NCBI RefSeq assembly: GCF_001544095.1
Contig: NZ_BCPT01000009.1
Span: forward strand, 1-64,000
Reading direction: 5' to 3'
Origin: Enterococcus casseliflavus NBRC 100478
GTDB lineage: Bacteria > Bacillota > Bacilli > Lactobacillales > Enterococcaceae
DNA: 64,000 nt
Part shown: one piece after another, positions 43,248 to 52,079 of the stretch
Layout of the letters: every line of letters begins with the position of its first letter
How positions within the stretch are numbered: position 1 is the first letter of the stretch
Position numbers and translations under genes: made by a program
The notes under the pieces: model-generated
Told to the model about the DNA's origin: nothing
The model's database searches: none
What the model saw: the letters and a program-made list of their open reading frames with translations, nothing else

Positions 43248-44501
43248 TTAAACCAAAAGTGAGTAGAGTGATTGATTTTGCTGAAGGTTGATATAGTTTT
43301 GGTCAAACTGTTCAATTCGTGACAGTAATGCGGGGAGATCTTTTTTGTGTTTCAACAAGATTCCCAGCATTACTGGTCCTGTTCCACGATTGATTTTTTT
43401 TGTATATTCAAACCTAGTGATATCATCATCGGGACCTAATACATGGCTAACAAATTCCTTCAACGCACCGGGACGTTGTGGGAAATTGACGATAAAATAA
43501 TGTTTCAATCCTTGATAGATCAGTGATTTCTCTTCGATCTCTGCCATACGGGAACTATCATTGTTACCACCACTCACAATACAGACGACTGTTTTGCCTT
43601 TGATTTGCTCTTTGATCAGATCCAAAGCTGCCACACTCAAGGCACCAGCTGGTTCAGCGACGATCGCTTGCTTGCTGTACAATTCCAGAATCGTTTGACA
43701 GATTGCGCCTTCTTCCACAGCTACCAATTGATCCACGTAGCGTTTGGCATGGGCATAGGTTTGAGCTCCGACTTGTTTGACCGCTGCACCATCCACAAAG
43801 GTTTCAATATGCTCCAGCGCCACTGGTCCTTGATGATCAAAGGCGGCTTGCATCGAGGCGGCCCCTACAGGTTCTGCTCCAACAACTTTTATCTTCGGTT
43901 GCTTTTCTTTCAAATAGGCTGCGGTTCCGCTGATCAAGCCGCCCCCGCCAATCGCTGCCACGACCAGATCGATCGTTACTTGTTTTTTTTCAGCATCCGC
44001 CAGCATCTCCACAGCAACGGTTCCTTGTCCTGCGATAATATTAGGATCGTCAAAGGGAGCAATGAAGGCCATTTGCTGTTCTTTTGCAAAGTGTTTAGCC
44101 GCTTGGGCTGCCGCATCAAACGTATCTCCCACCAATTCGATTTTGACATAATCTCCACCGAAAAAGAGGACTTGCGCGATTTTTTGCTGTGGCGTCGTTG
44201 TCGGCATGAAAATAACCGCTCGGATCTGCTGTTCTTGACAGGTATAAGCAACACCTTGCGCATGGTTTCCGGCACTGGCACAGACGACGCCACGACGAGT
44301 CAGTTCAGGATCTGCCTGGGTGATCGCATAGTAGGCACCGCGTAATTTGAAGGAGCGGACTTTTTGCAAGTCCTCTCGCTTCAACAAGACCGTCGCTTGA
44401 TACTTCTCAGATAAAAAGCGATCATACTGCAGCGGCGTATGACTAACTGCTCCCCGCAGTCGCTCGTAGGCTTGTTCGATTGCAGAAACTGTCACCAACA
44501 A
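43248..44501 (-). CDS. ilvA: Threonine ammonia-lyase (dehydratase), biosynthetic
   Basis: PLP enzyme giving 2-oxobutanoate for isoleucine. 417 residues, the short form with one C-terminal ACT-like domain. PLP Lys in RSFKLRGAYYA near 50-60, glycine loop AAIGGGGLISGT near 183-194, SGGNND near 310. C-terminal regulatory part (LKHYFIVNFPQRPGALKEFVSHVLG) suggests isoleucine control. Last gene of the ilv operon, 11 bases after ilvC. Confidence 0.95.
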   Translation of the reverse strand: MLVTVSAIEQAYERLRGAVSHTPLQYDRFLSEKYQATVLLKREDLQKVRSFKLRGAYYAITQADPELTRRGVVCASAGNHAQGVAYTCQEQQIRAVIFMPTTTPQQKIAQVLFFGGDYVKIELVGDTFDAAAQAAKHFAKEQQMAFIAPFDDPNIIAGQGTVAVEMLADAEKKQVTIDLVVAAIGGGGLISGTAAYLKEKQPKIKVVGAEPVGAASMQAAFDHQGPVALEHIETFVDGAAVKQVGAQTYAHAKRYVDQLVAVEEGAICQTILELYSKQAIVAEPAGALSVAALDLIKEQIKGKTVVCIVSGGNNDSSRMAEIEEKSLIYQGLKHYFIVNFPQRPGALKEFVSHVLGPDDDITRFEYTKKINRGTGPVMLGILLKHKKDLPALLSRIEQFDQNYINLQQNQSLYSLLV

Positions 44502-44512
44502 ACGCGTCCCTC

Positions 44513-45526
<1,014 letters not shown>

Positions 45527-45552
45527 TTATTTTAAGCAATTCAAAATTGCAC

Positions 45553-46029
45553 TTACCCTCTTGTAAAGCCAGTGACACCCGTCCGTGCCAATTGTTTGAT
45601 GCCGTATGGACGTAAAACTTCGATGCATGCTTCTACCTTTTTCGTATCGCCGGCAACTTGCACAACGATCGTTTTCAGTGCCACATCGACAATGTGTGCT
45701 CGAAATGGATCGATCACTGCTTGGATCTCCGAACGGCTTGTGGTTGGCGCATTGACTTTGATCAGCACCAGCTCCCGTTCGATATGAGGAACTTCTGTAA
45801 TATCAGAAACCTTCAAGACATCGATCTGCTTGTTCAAATGCTTAGTCACTTGTTCTGTTTCTGCCAAATCGTTCACGTTGACAATGATCGTCATTCGTGA
45901 AAATTCTGGCCGTTCCGTTGTGCCGACAGAGATACTCTCGATATTGACCTGCCGGCGGTTTAAGACACTCGTGATACGGCTCAAAACACCTGCTTCATTA
46001 TGGACGATTGCTGCTAATACCCGTTTCAT
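45553..46029 (-). CDS. ilvN: Acetolactate synthase small (regulatory) subunit
   Basis: 158 residues. ACT domain at the N-terminus (VHNEAGVLSRITSVLNRRQVNIESISVG near 9-36) for valine feedback binding, second ferredoxin-like domain after about 80. Holds the catalytic IlvB subunit in its active, feedback-sensitive form. Four bases after ilvB. Confidence 0.95.
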   Translation of the reverse strand: MKRVLAAIVHNEAGVLSRITSVLNRRQVNIESISVGTTERPEFSRMTIIVNVNDLAETEQVTKHLNKQIDVLKVSDITEVPHIERELVLIKVNAPTTSRSEIQAVIDPFRAHIVDVALKTIVVQVAGDTKKVEACIEVLRPYGIKQLARTGVTGFTRG

Positions 46030-46033
46030 CCCC

Positions 46034-47734
46034 TTAGACCCCCATCATTTCATGATTGGCTTTCCCCGGTGGGATCATCGGTAGCACATGCTCAGATGGC
46101 GAGACCATTACTTCGATCAGCTGCGGCCCTGCTTGAGAAAAAGCTGCTGCCAATTGATCAGCCAGTTGCTCTGGGGCATCGATCCGACAGCCTTCAATGC
46201 CATAAGCCTGTGCCAGTTTGACAAAATCAGGCTGCTGCGCAAAAACGGAGGCAGAGCGCCGCTTGCCATGGAATGTTTCTTGCCATTGGCGAACCATTCC
46301 TAAAGAGCAGTTGTTCAATAACACAAATTTGACATTCAAGCCATACTCATTCAAAATCGCAAATTCTTGGTTCGTCATTTGAAATCCACCATCGCCAACG
46401 AACACCACGACCATTTTTTCTGGATGAGCAAATTGAACGCCGATTCCTGCAGGGATGCCATAGCCCATCGTCCCTAGTCCGCCACTGGTGATCAATTGTT
46501 TGGGAAAGCGAAAAGGATAATACTGCGCGACCCACATTTGATGCTGACCAACATCGGTGATGACGTAAGCCTCTCCTTTGGTCAAACGCCCTACTTCTTC
46601 GATGACTTTTTGTGGTTTGATTTCTTGTGTCTGAGTGCGATCATAGCGATAAGGTTTTTCCTTTTTCCGTTTTTGGCATAGATCCAACCAAGTCGTCCAG
46701 GTTCCTCTTGTTGGTGGGTACCGCAGCATTTGCTGCAAAGCAGCCTTGGCATCGCCGACGATTGGGATCTTTGTTTCTACGATCTTGCCGATCTCCACTG
46801 GGTCAATATCGATATGAGCAACGATGGCCTGCTTGCCGAACTGACTGCCGGCCGTTGCTAAGCGATCATCGAAGCGAGAGCCGATATTGATAATCAAATC
46901 GGCTTCTGATAAAGCCATGTTCGCCGCATAGGTGCCATGCATACCGCCCATGCCTAAGAAAAATTGATGATCACTTGGCAGTAAGCCTAAGCCAAGCAAC
47001 GTTGTCACTGTCGGCAACTTGTACTTGGCAATAAATGCATTTAGTTCAGCCGCAGCTTCGGCAGCGATCACGCCTGCACCCGCCAATACCACTGGTCGCT
47101 GAGCTTTTTCCAAGACTTGCATCAGTTTTTCGATTTGCAGACGGGAAGGCTCTGCCGTTGGTTGATAGCTTTTCCTTGTGATTGGCAACGAGCAGGTTTC
47201 AGCGGTTTCTTGTAAGGTAATATCTTTCGGAAGGTCGATGACAACCGGTCCTTTTCGCCCTGTGGAAGCGATATGAAAGGCTTCAGCGATCACTTTTGGC
47301 AGCTCATCGACACAGCGGACTTGGTAGTTGTGCTTCGTGATCGGCAACGTGATACCCAGAATATCCGCCTCTTGGAAGGCATCTTTGCCAATTCCTGGTA
47401 CCGCCACTTGTCCCGTGATAACTACCAATGGTACGGAATCACTCATAGCATCGGCAATGCCCGTGACGACATTTGTAGCACCTGGTCCGCTCGTCACTAA
47501 AACGACCCCAACATTGCCAGTAGCTTTGGCATAGCCTTCAGCGGCGTGGATCGCGCCTTGCTCGTGACGCGTCAAAATATTCGGAATCGCTGCATCATAT
47601 AATTGATCATATAACGGCAGGACGGCGCCGCCCGGATAGCCAAAGATCATTTCGACGCCTTGCTCTTGTAAGCTGTCCACTAATACTTGTGCGCCAGTCC
47701 TTAGATGCGATGCTTGATACTCGATATTTTCCAT
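46034..47734 (-). CDS. ilvB: Acetolactate synthase large (catalytic) subunit
   Basis: 566-residue ThDP and FAD enzyme condensing pyruvate with pyruvate or 2-oxobutanoate. Motifs: MIFGYPGGAVLPLYDQL near 29-45, catalytic Glu in LTRHEQGAIHAAEGYA near 55-70, and the ThDP-binding VVFVGDGGFQMTNQEF...LNNCSLGMVRQWQ near 440-485. Presence of ilvN confirms the anabolic rather than the catabolic (AlsS) type. Two bases after ilvD. Confidence 0.97.
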   Translation of the reverse strand: MENIEYQASHLRTGAQVLVDSLQEQGVEMIFGYPGGAVLPLYDQLYDAAIPNILTRHEQGAIHAAEGYAKATGNVGVVLVTSGPGATNVVTGIADAMSDSVPLVVITGQVAVPGIGKDAFQEADILGITLPITKHNYQVRCVDELPKVIAEAFHIASTGRKGPVVIDLPKDITLQETAETCSLPITRKSYQPTAEPSRLQIEKLMQVLEKAQRPVVLAGAGVIAAEAAAELNAFIAKYKLPTVTTLLGLGLLPSDHQFFLGMGGMHGTYAANMALSEADLIINIGSRFDDRLATAGSQFGKQAIVAHIDIDPVEIGKIVETKIPIVGDAKAALQQMLRYPPTRGTWTTWLDLCQKRKKEKPYRYDRTQTQEIKPQKVIEEVGRLTKGEAYVITDVGQHQMWVAQYYPFRFPKQLITSGGLGTMGYGIPAGIGVQFAHPEKMVVVFVGDGGFQMTNQEFAILNEYGLNVKFVLLNNCSLGMVRQWQETFHGKRRSASVFAQQPDFVKLAQAYGIEGCRIDAPEQLADQLAAAFSQAGPQLIEVMVSPSEHVLPMIPPGKANHEMMGV

Positions 47735-47736
47735 TG

Positions 47737-49425
47737 CTACTCCTCCTCATCAGGTACTCGCATAATCCCGCCCGTATTGGCAGAAGTCACTAAAGCGGTA
47801 TAACGTGCAAGCCATCCTTTTTTCACTTTTGAACGAAACTTCGGTCGTTCTTGCGCACGCTCGGCAAGCTCTTCATCGGATACTTGCAGATTCAGCGTTC
47901 GATTTGGTAAATCTATAATGATTTCATCGCCATCGTTGACAAGGCCTAATGGACCCCCTGCAGCGGCTTCTGGCGAAATATGCCCCACGGCGATTCCTCG
48001 GGTCGCTCCTGAAAAGCGGCCATCGGTGATCAAGGCGACATCTTTGCCTAACCCACGTCCAACGATACTTGAGGTAGGCGCCAACATTTCTGGCATACCT
48101 GGTCCTCCTTTTGGTCCCTCATAGCGGATCACTACAACATGTCCTTTTTGTACGGTATGATTGTCGATGGCAGCAACTGCTTCATCATGTGAATCAAAAC
48201 AGATCGCTTTGCCTTTGAACACTTGGACACTTGGATCGACCCCACCGACCTTGATGACACTGCCTTCTGGGGCGATATTACCGTACAAGATCGATAGACC
48301 ACCCACAGGACTATACGGGTTTTCTTTGGGATGAATAACTTCTTCGTTGTGGATCTTCGCTTCAGCGACATTTTCTCGTAACGTCTTGCCTGTGACAGTC
48401 GGTCGATCAGGATGAATCGCTCCCTCGATATCACAAAGCTCCCTTATGATTGCCGAAACGCCGCCAGCTTCATGAACATCGTGCATCGAATAGGCTGATG
48501 ATGGCGCGATTTTTGAGAGATAAGGCACTCTTTTAGCGATTTCATTGACCCGTCTTAAGTCATAATCGATCTCAGCTTCATTGGCGATCGCTAAGGTATG
48601 CAGCACTGTGTTGGTGGAACCCCCCATCGCCATGTCTAAAGCGAAGGCATCATCAATAGCTTCTTTGGTCACGATGTCTCGAGGTTTCACTTGTTTTTCA
48701 ACAAGATCCATCAACTTAAAGGCGGCTTGTCTAACTAGTTCTCGTCGTTCTTCAGACACGGCAAGAATCGTACCATTGCCTGGCATTGCCAATCCTAAGA
48801 TCTCTAAGAGACAGTTCATTGAATTGGCAGTAAACATCCCTGCACAGGAACCGCAAGTCGGACAGGCATTTTGCTCCATAAATTCAAAGTCTTCTTTCGT
48901 CATGTTGCCAGTCTTGTAAGTCCCCACGGCTTCAAACATGGAAGACAAGGTTATCTGGTGGCCCCGTGGATCAATACCGGCTTTCATCGGACCGCCAGAA
49001 CAAAAGATCCCCGGTACGTTCGTCCGCATCGCTGCTAAAATCATGCCAGGAGTGATCTTGTCGCAATTCGGGATATAAAATACGCCGTCAAACCAGTGAG
49101 CATTGATCACGGTTTCTGCGGAATCAGCGATCAATTCTCGGCTGGGTAGCGAATAACGCATGCCAATATGGCCCATCGCAATGCCATCATCCACACCGAT
49201 CGTATTGAACTCAAAAGGGATGCCGCCAGCTTCACGAATCGCTTCCTTAGCGATATCTGCTAACTCCCGTAAATGCACATGTCCAGGCACAATATCGATA
49301 TAGGAATTACATATCGCAATAAATGGCTTGTTCATGTCATGGATATTTTTTACTTGTCCTGTGGCATAGAGCAGACTCCTAGCTGGCGCTGCATCGATCC
49401 CTTTTTTAATCTGATCACTTCTCAC
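47737..49425 (-). CDS. ilvD: Dihydroxy-acid dehydratase
   Basis: Iron-sulfur enzyme making the 2-keto acids of valine and isoleucine. 562 residues from GTG 49425 ([17 protein letters not shown]): AGGAG is 9 bases upstream. Two ATGs at 49434 and 49431 are too close to that site, and the frame open to 49572 runs through the attenuator. Cluster Cys residues: AVCNSY equivalent [14 protein letters not shown] near 45-60, [10 protein letters not shown] near 118-127, [17 protein letters not shown] near 187-203. First structural gene of the operon. Confidence 0.95.
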   Translation of the reverse strand: MRSDQIKKGIDAAPARSLLYATGQVKNIHDMNKPFIAICNSYIDIVPGHVHLRELADIAKEAIREAGGIPFEFNTIGVDDGIAMGHIGMRYSLPSRELIADSAETVINAHWFDGVFYIPNCDKITPGMILAAMRTNVPGIFCSGGPMKAGIDPRGHQITLSSMFEAVGTYKTGNMTKEDFEFMEQNACPTCGSCAGMFTANSMNCLLEILGLAMPGNGTILAVSEERRELVRQAAFKLMDLVEKQVKPRDIVTKEAIDDAFALDMAMGGSTNTVLHTLAIANEAEIDYDLRRVNEIAKRVPYLSKIAPSSAYSMHDVHEAGGVSAIIRELCDIEGAIHPDRPTVTGKTLRENVAEAKIHNEEVIHPKENPYSPVGGLSILYGNIAPEGSVIKVGGVDPSVQVFKGKAICFDSHDEAVAAIDNHTVQKGHVVVIRYEGPKGGPGMPEMLAPTSSIVGRGLGKDVALITDGRFSGATRGIAVGHISPEAAAGGPLGLVNDGDEIIIDLPNRTLNLQVSDEELAERAQERPKFRSKVKKGWLARYTALVTSANTGGIMRVPDEEE

Positions 49426-49451
49426 ACTCATCATCTCCTGCATTTTGGAAT

Positions 49452-49490
49452 AAAAAAAAGCATCCCGGTTATAAAAAACTGGGATGCTTT
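49452..49490 (-). terminator. Attenuator terminator of the ilv operon
   Basis: Minus strand: AAAGCATCCCAG...CCGGGATGCTTT, then TTTTT. Lies between the leader peptide and ilvD, so transcription into ilvD needs antitermination. Confidence 0.88.
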
Positions 49491-49555
49491 GCCAGAATCC
49501 CATTTTACTTACGCAAATAGGACTCAAACAAACGGATAATTTTTGCTTCCGTGTT

Positions 49556-49609
49556 CTAAGTCCTGGTATCAATAATAATGACTAATAAATATTGATTAAA
49601 ATTGCGCAT
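49556..49609 (-). CDS. ilv operon leader peptide
   Basis: 17 codons: [17 protein letters not shown]. Six of its residues in a row are Leu-Leu-Val-Ile-Ile-Ile, the three amino acids the operon supplies or regulates. AAGGAG lies 9 bases before the ATG. After the stop, AGGACT and AGTCCT (with ACGGA/TCCGT inside) can form a pausing or antiterminator hairpin, followed by the terminator at 49452-49490. When charged Leu, Val or Ile tRNA is scarce the ribosome should stall in the run and prevent terminator formation. No T-box motif is present in this leader. Confidence 0.85.
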   Translation of the reverse strand: MRNFNQYLLVIIIDTRT

Positions 49610-49659
49610 AGAAAATGGCTCCTTCATTAGAAATAGTAACGTTCTTGTAATTGTTTACC

Positions 49660-49688
49660 AATATACCCTTTGCAAAAACACTTGTCAA
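49660..49688 (-). promoter_or_regulatory. ilv operon promoter
   Basis: Minus strand: -35 TTGACA (49683-49688), 17-base spacer, -10 TATATT (49660-49665); transcript start near 49652, about 40 bases before the leader ATG. Confidence 0.85.
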
Positions 49689-49690
49689 CG

Positions 49691-49705
49691 AATTTTCTGA
49701 ATTTT
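49691..49705. promoter_or_regulatory. CodY box, promoter-proximal
   Basis: AATTTTCTGAATTTT matches the CodY consensus AATTTTCWGAAAATT at 13 of 15 positions and touches the -35 of the ilv promoter. Confidence 0.7.
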
Positions 49706-49877
49706 TTTTCAATAATGACAATTTCAAGGAACCCTTCCTCACATTAGATGTCATTTAATCGCTTGCTTCTTTTGATAAAAATGACTTTTAAATCACCTTT
49801 ATTCTTGCTTGAGAATTTAGGGTGTGCCCGCAACCCTTGTTTTTTTTAGATCAAAAGAAAAACAAAAAATATTTTTG

Positions 49878-49892
49878 AATTTTCTGACAATA
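49878..49892. promoter_or_regulatory. CodY box, distal
   Basis: AATTTTCTGACAATA matches the CodY consensus at 13 of 15 positions, about 190 bases upstream of the ilv -35. Confidence 0.55.
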
Positions 49893-49951
49893 ATAACCGT
49901 TTCTTTTCCCATTCGATCCGCCTGCATGGTGGCAGTTCCTAGTTAGACAAA

Positions 49952-49980
49952 AGAAAAAACCCTTGATTACTCAAGGGTTT
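49952..49980 (-). terminator. Terminator at the host/prophage junction
   Basis: AAACCCTTGA-GTAA-TCAAGGGTTT followed by T run on minus. The rest of 49700-50170 holds the CodY boxes, an AT-rich stretch and no gene; 50122-50147 has two TGCCCC repeats, discussed under the prophage. Confidence 0.75.
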
Positions 49981-50185
49981 CTACAAGACTCAATTATTTC
50001 ACTGCGTCTTTTAATTAAATCATTTTCCTACTACTATACACTGGTGCTTTTCCGCATCAAATAAGGCGGATTTAGCATCGCATACTGTTATAAATATTTG
50101 ACTGGTATGGACTAGTGGACAGTTTATGCCCCTTTTTTGCCCCTTTAAATAGCATAAACAACTAAATAATTAATCTGGTGTTCGC

Positions 50186-50214
50186 TTTACAACGAGAACG
50201 TTCGTTCGTATAAT
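50186..50214 (+). promoter_or_regulatory. SOS promoter with LexA box in the prophage
   Basis: -35 TTTACA (50186-50191), 17-base spacer, -10 TATAAT (50209-50214), LexA box GAACGTTCGTTC at 50196-50207. Flanking bases (TGTTCGCTT before, CGTTCGTATAATT and AAGGAGTGAT after) match the Y-family polymerase promoter at 34.77 kb. Confidence 0.88.
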
Positions 50215-50234
50215 TCTTGCAAGGAGTGATTGAT

Positions 50235-50525
50235 ATGCAAATACCATTAGCACACCAACGGACGTATGCTTTTGAACGCTACTATTATGAATTCATCGAA
50301 CGAATGGGCCCAGCGCACTTACTTTACGATCAGTTTGTTCGGACGATGGAGAACTTTGGCAAACCCTATTTTAGCGTACCATCAAGCTATAGTGGTTACC
50401 CAGAAGAATTAGCCTATGTATTTAAGAAAGACGGAGATAACTATCTATTTGATCACGTTAGAACGCAAGACAAGATTCTCCGTAAATACGATCCAAACAC
50501 AAAGTTTAAGCCCGGCGGCAACTAA
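50235..50525 (+). CDS. SOS-cassette protein 1, unknown
   Basis: 96 residues from ATG 50235 with AAGGAG 8 bases upstream (a TTG frame opens at 50217 but overlaps the site). Soluble, aromatic-rich: RTYAFERYYYEFIERMGPAHLLYDQF near 9-34, YFSVPSSYSGYPEELAY. No family I can name; not the YolD protein often found next to UvrX polymerases. One base separates its stop from the next ATG, so the genes are coupled. Under LexA control, so expressed with DNA damage and probably prophage induction. Confidence 0.78.
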   Translation: MQIPLAHQRTYAFERYYYEFIERMGPAHLLYDQFVRTMENFGKPYFSVPSSYSGYPEELAYVFKKDGDNYLFDHVRTQDKILRKYDPNTKFKPGGN

Positions 50526-50526
50526 T

Positions 50527-50793
50527 ATGAACATAATCAGTCAATATGAGCAAGGCTACCTGCCTTTTTCTGAGTTTAGAAATGAATTTCCTGACTCCAT
50601 TTCTGAATCTCAGGAAGCTTTGTACGGTTCAAAATGTGTCAAGTTTTACGTTGCTGTCACTTTAGGTAAAACGGATTGTCGCTATTATGTACAACGCTAT
50701 GGAGGCGATTGTTATGAAATCGATGAAAGGCTATGTATCGAAAATACGTGTGTTGAAGATGAGCAAGACCCCTTTGGTCCGGTTCTCGCTTGA
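50527..50793 (+). CDS. SOS-cassette protein 2, unknown
   Basis: 88 residues. Starts one base after the previous stop (TAATATG) with only GGCGG upstream, so it relies on coupling. Acidic, with four Cys in the second half (SKCVKFYV, TDCRYY, GDCYEI, RLCIENTCVED). No recognised domain. Its 3' 80 bases overlap the next gene in another frame. Confidence 0.62.
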   Translation: MNIISQYEQGYLPFSEFRNEFPDSISESQEALYGSKCVKFYVAVTLGKTDCRYYVQRYGGDCYEIDERLCIENTCVEDEQDPFGPVLA

Positions 50794-50986
50794 TGGAGTG
50801 AATTGTTTGATTGCGGCGCATAGTTTGAACTTCCTAGCTGATGTGGATGAGGAAATGCAAATTGTGGTTGCTGGTGAGTATAATAGTAGGAAACAATTTG
50901 TTGTGAAAAAGTATACGGTGATTGGCAAAACGAAGATTATGATTGAATTCGAAGCAATGAAAAAAGCTCCCTACTCAAATGAGTAA
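50714..50986 (+). CDS. SOS-cassette protein 3, possible OB-fold
   Basis: 90 residues from ATG 50714, chosen for GGAGG 8 bases upstream; earlier ATGs in frame lack a site. Five-strand-like alternation (YVSKIRVLK, PLVRFSLDGVNCLIAA, EEMQIVVAGEYNSRKQFVVKKYTVIGK) suggests a small OB-type barrel, perhaps nucleic-acid-binding (inference). It ends in PYSNE, encoded by the terminator stem. The 80-base overlap with cassette protein 2 is unusual; at least one of the two should be checked. Confidence 0.7.
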   Translation: MKSMKGYVSKIRVLKMSKTPLVRFSLDGVNCLIAAHSLNFLADVDEEMQIVVAGEYNSRKQFVVKKYTVIGKTKIMIEFEAMKKAPYSNE

Positions 50987-50993
50987 GGAGCTT
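50964..50993 (+). terminator. Terminator overlapping the end of SOS-cassette gene 3
   Basis: AAGCTCCCTACTC-AAAT-GAGTAAGGAGCTT; the stem encodes the last residues and stop codon. Same design as 52342-52371. Confidence 0.75.
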
Positions 50994-51043
50994 CTGTTAT
51001 AACATAAAATTGTCAATCCGTCTTATACAAACATTAGTTCCTC

Positions 51044-51073
51044 TTGTTTTCCGTTTAATTTAATAAGTATAAT
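51044..51073 (+). promoter_or_regulatory. Promoter of the AT-rich three-gene cassette
   Basis: -35 TTGTTT (51044-51049), 18-base spacer, -10 TATAAT (51068-51073). AAAAGGAG follows before the first ATG. Confidence 0.65.
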
Positions 51074-51104
51074 GTAAGTAAATTTTTAAAAAGGAGTTTT
51101 TAAA

Positions 51105-51518
51105 ATGTACGGCAATATGATTTTAGCTCAAAATGTAAACGCTGATCAAAATGGAAATGGTTTTTTCATTAATAATCCTACAAATAGCTTTTCTGTATTA
51201 AGTACTCCTACACTTCACAATTTAGCGTTGCTATTTAATATTTCTGGGATCGACCCTAAGCAAAGCCACAATTTGAAATTAGTTCTAAGGAGTGAATCAA
51301 TAGAAAGAATAGTTTTAAATGAAAATATTCCGGTACAAATTAATAATTTTAATTCTCAAGACGATGATCCCAATACAGTTTTTTCCATGAATGCAAACAT
51401 TGTATTAAATTCACTTCAAATTGACCACTTAGGAAGATTTGATCTGATTTTGTATGTAGATGATAATGAAATCTGCTCATCACCATTGGTATTCACTCAA
51501 GCAAAAGCTTTACAATAG
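51105..51518 (+). CDS. Cassette protein A, beta-rich, DUF6941-like
   Basis: 137 residues, soluble, predicted beta-sandwich: MILAQNVNADQNGNGFFINNPTNSF, then PTLHNLALLFNISGIDPKQSHNLKLVLRS and NANIVLNSLQIDHLGRFDLILYVDD. The layout (short N-terminal strand, host-style immunoglobulin-like strands, LILYVDDNEI end) recalls DUF6941-type proteins; this is a weak match by eye. Ends 9 bases before the nuclease candidate, so it is the first gene of one operon. Base composition clearly more AT-rich than the host genes. Confidence 0.6.
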   Translation: MYGNMILAQNVNADQNGNGFFINNPTNSFSVLSTPTLHNLALLFNISGIDPKQSHNLKLVLRSESIERIVLNENIPVQINNFNSQDDDPNTVFSMNANIVLNSLQIDHLGRFDLILYVDDNEICSSPLVFTQAKALQ

Positions 51519-51527
51519 GTGGATTCA

Positions 51528-52079
51528 ATGACTGATTGTAAAAAAGAAGAGAGTACTAAAGTTGTAAGTGATAGCTCTAAAATAATCAATCCTAAAATAC
51601 TTGTAACGCCACCTGCTAAAATCGAAACTGTTAAAATAAACTTTAATAGTAAACCTACAATTGACCATTTTAAATTTGAAACTATCAACCCTTTAGGGCA
51701 TAGAGTCGTTTTGAAAGAAAGTACTTGGACGGAACATGTAATTAATGACCATCCAGATAGATCTTTTTACAATGATGAATTCAATTTTGGACAAATATTA
51801 AGCGTTATAACTACTCCCACTATAATAGTTGAAGATAAAGACTTTTCCGAAGAAAATGTTAGGATTAATTATTTCGGAAGTGCGATGATTAAAAATAATG
51901 GGCAATTTAAAATGAAAAGTGTTAAAATAGTAACAGAGGTATATGAATCAGAAATTTCCTTTAATATTAAAGACGGTTCAACTTGGAATTACCAAGAAAT
52001 GGTTACTTGTTTCGTCCAAAGTACAATGAATGAGGATTTAAACGATAGGGGGGTGCATTATGTACAAAATTCTTTATAA
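51528..52079 (+). CDS. Candidate BECR-fold nuclease (phage-associated, PBECR-like)
   Basis: 183 residues from ATG 51528, with AGGTGG 5 bases upstream (a GTG at 51519 is also possible). A variable, Lys/Ser-rich N-terminal 55 residues precede a domain starting VVLKESTWTEHVINDHPD near 68-85. The pattern Thr-Trp-x-x-His-(5)-Pro, followed by ITTPTIIVED and a beta-rich C-terminal half, is that of Barnase/EndoU/Colicin/RelE-like (PBECR) and DUF4258-type RNases, whose His is catalytic. It overlaps the next gene by 20 bases, as toxin and antitoxin genes often do. The assignment is by motif only. Confidence 0.55.
   Translation: MTDCKKEESTKVVSDSSKIINPKILVTPPAKIETVKINFNSKPTIDHFKFETINPLGHRVVLKESTWTEHVINDHPDRSFYNDEFNFGQILSVITTPTIIVEDKDFSEENVRINYFGSAMIKNNGQFKMKSVKIVTEVYESEISFNIKDGSTWNYQEMVTCFVQSTMNEDLNDRGVHYVQNSL

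Noticed and set aside
43605-44345. 246-codon plus-strand frame inside ilvA
   Set aside because: Antisense shadow of a conserved enzyme gene; composition and Cys/His/Phe content are typical of a reverse frame.
49560-49720. T-box riboswitch upstream of ilvD
   Set aside because: The TGGNACCGCG motif is absent; the leader peptide plus terminator explains the region.
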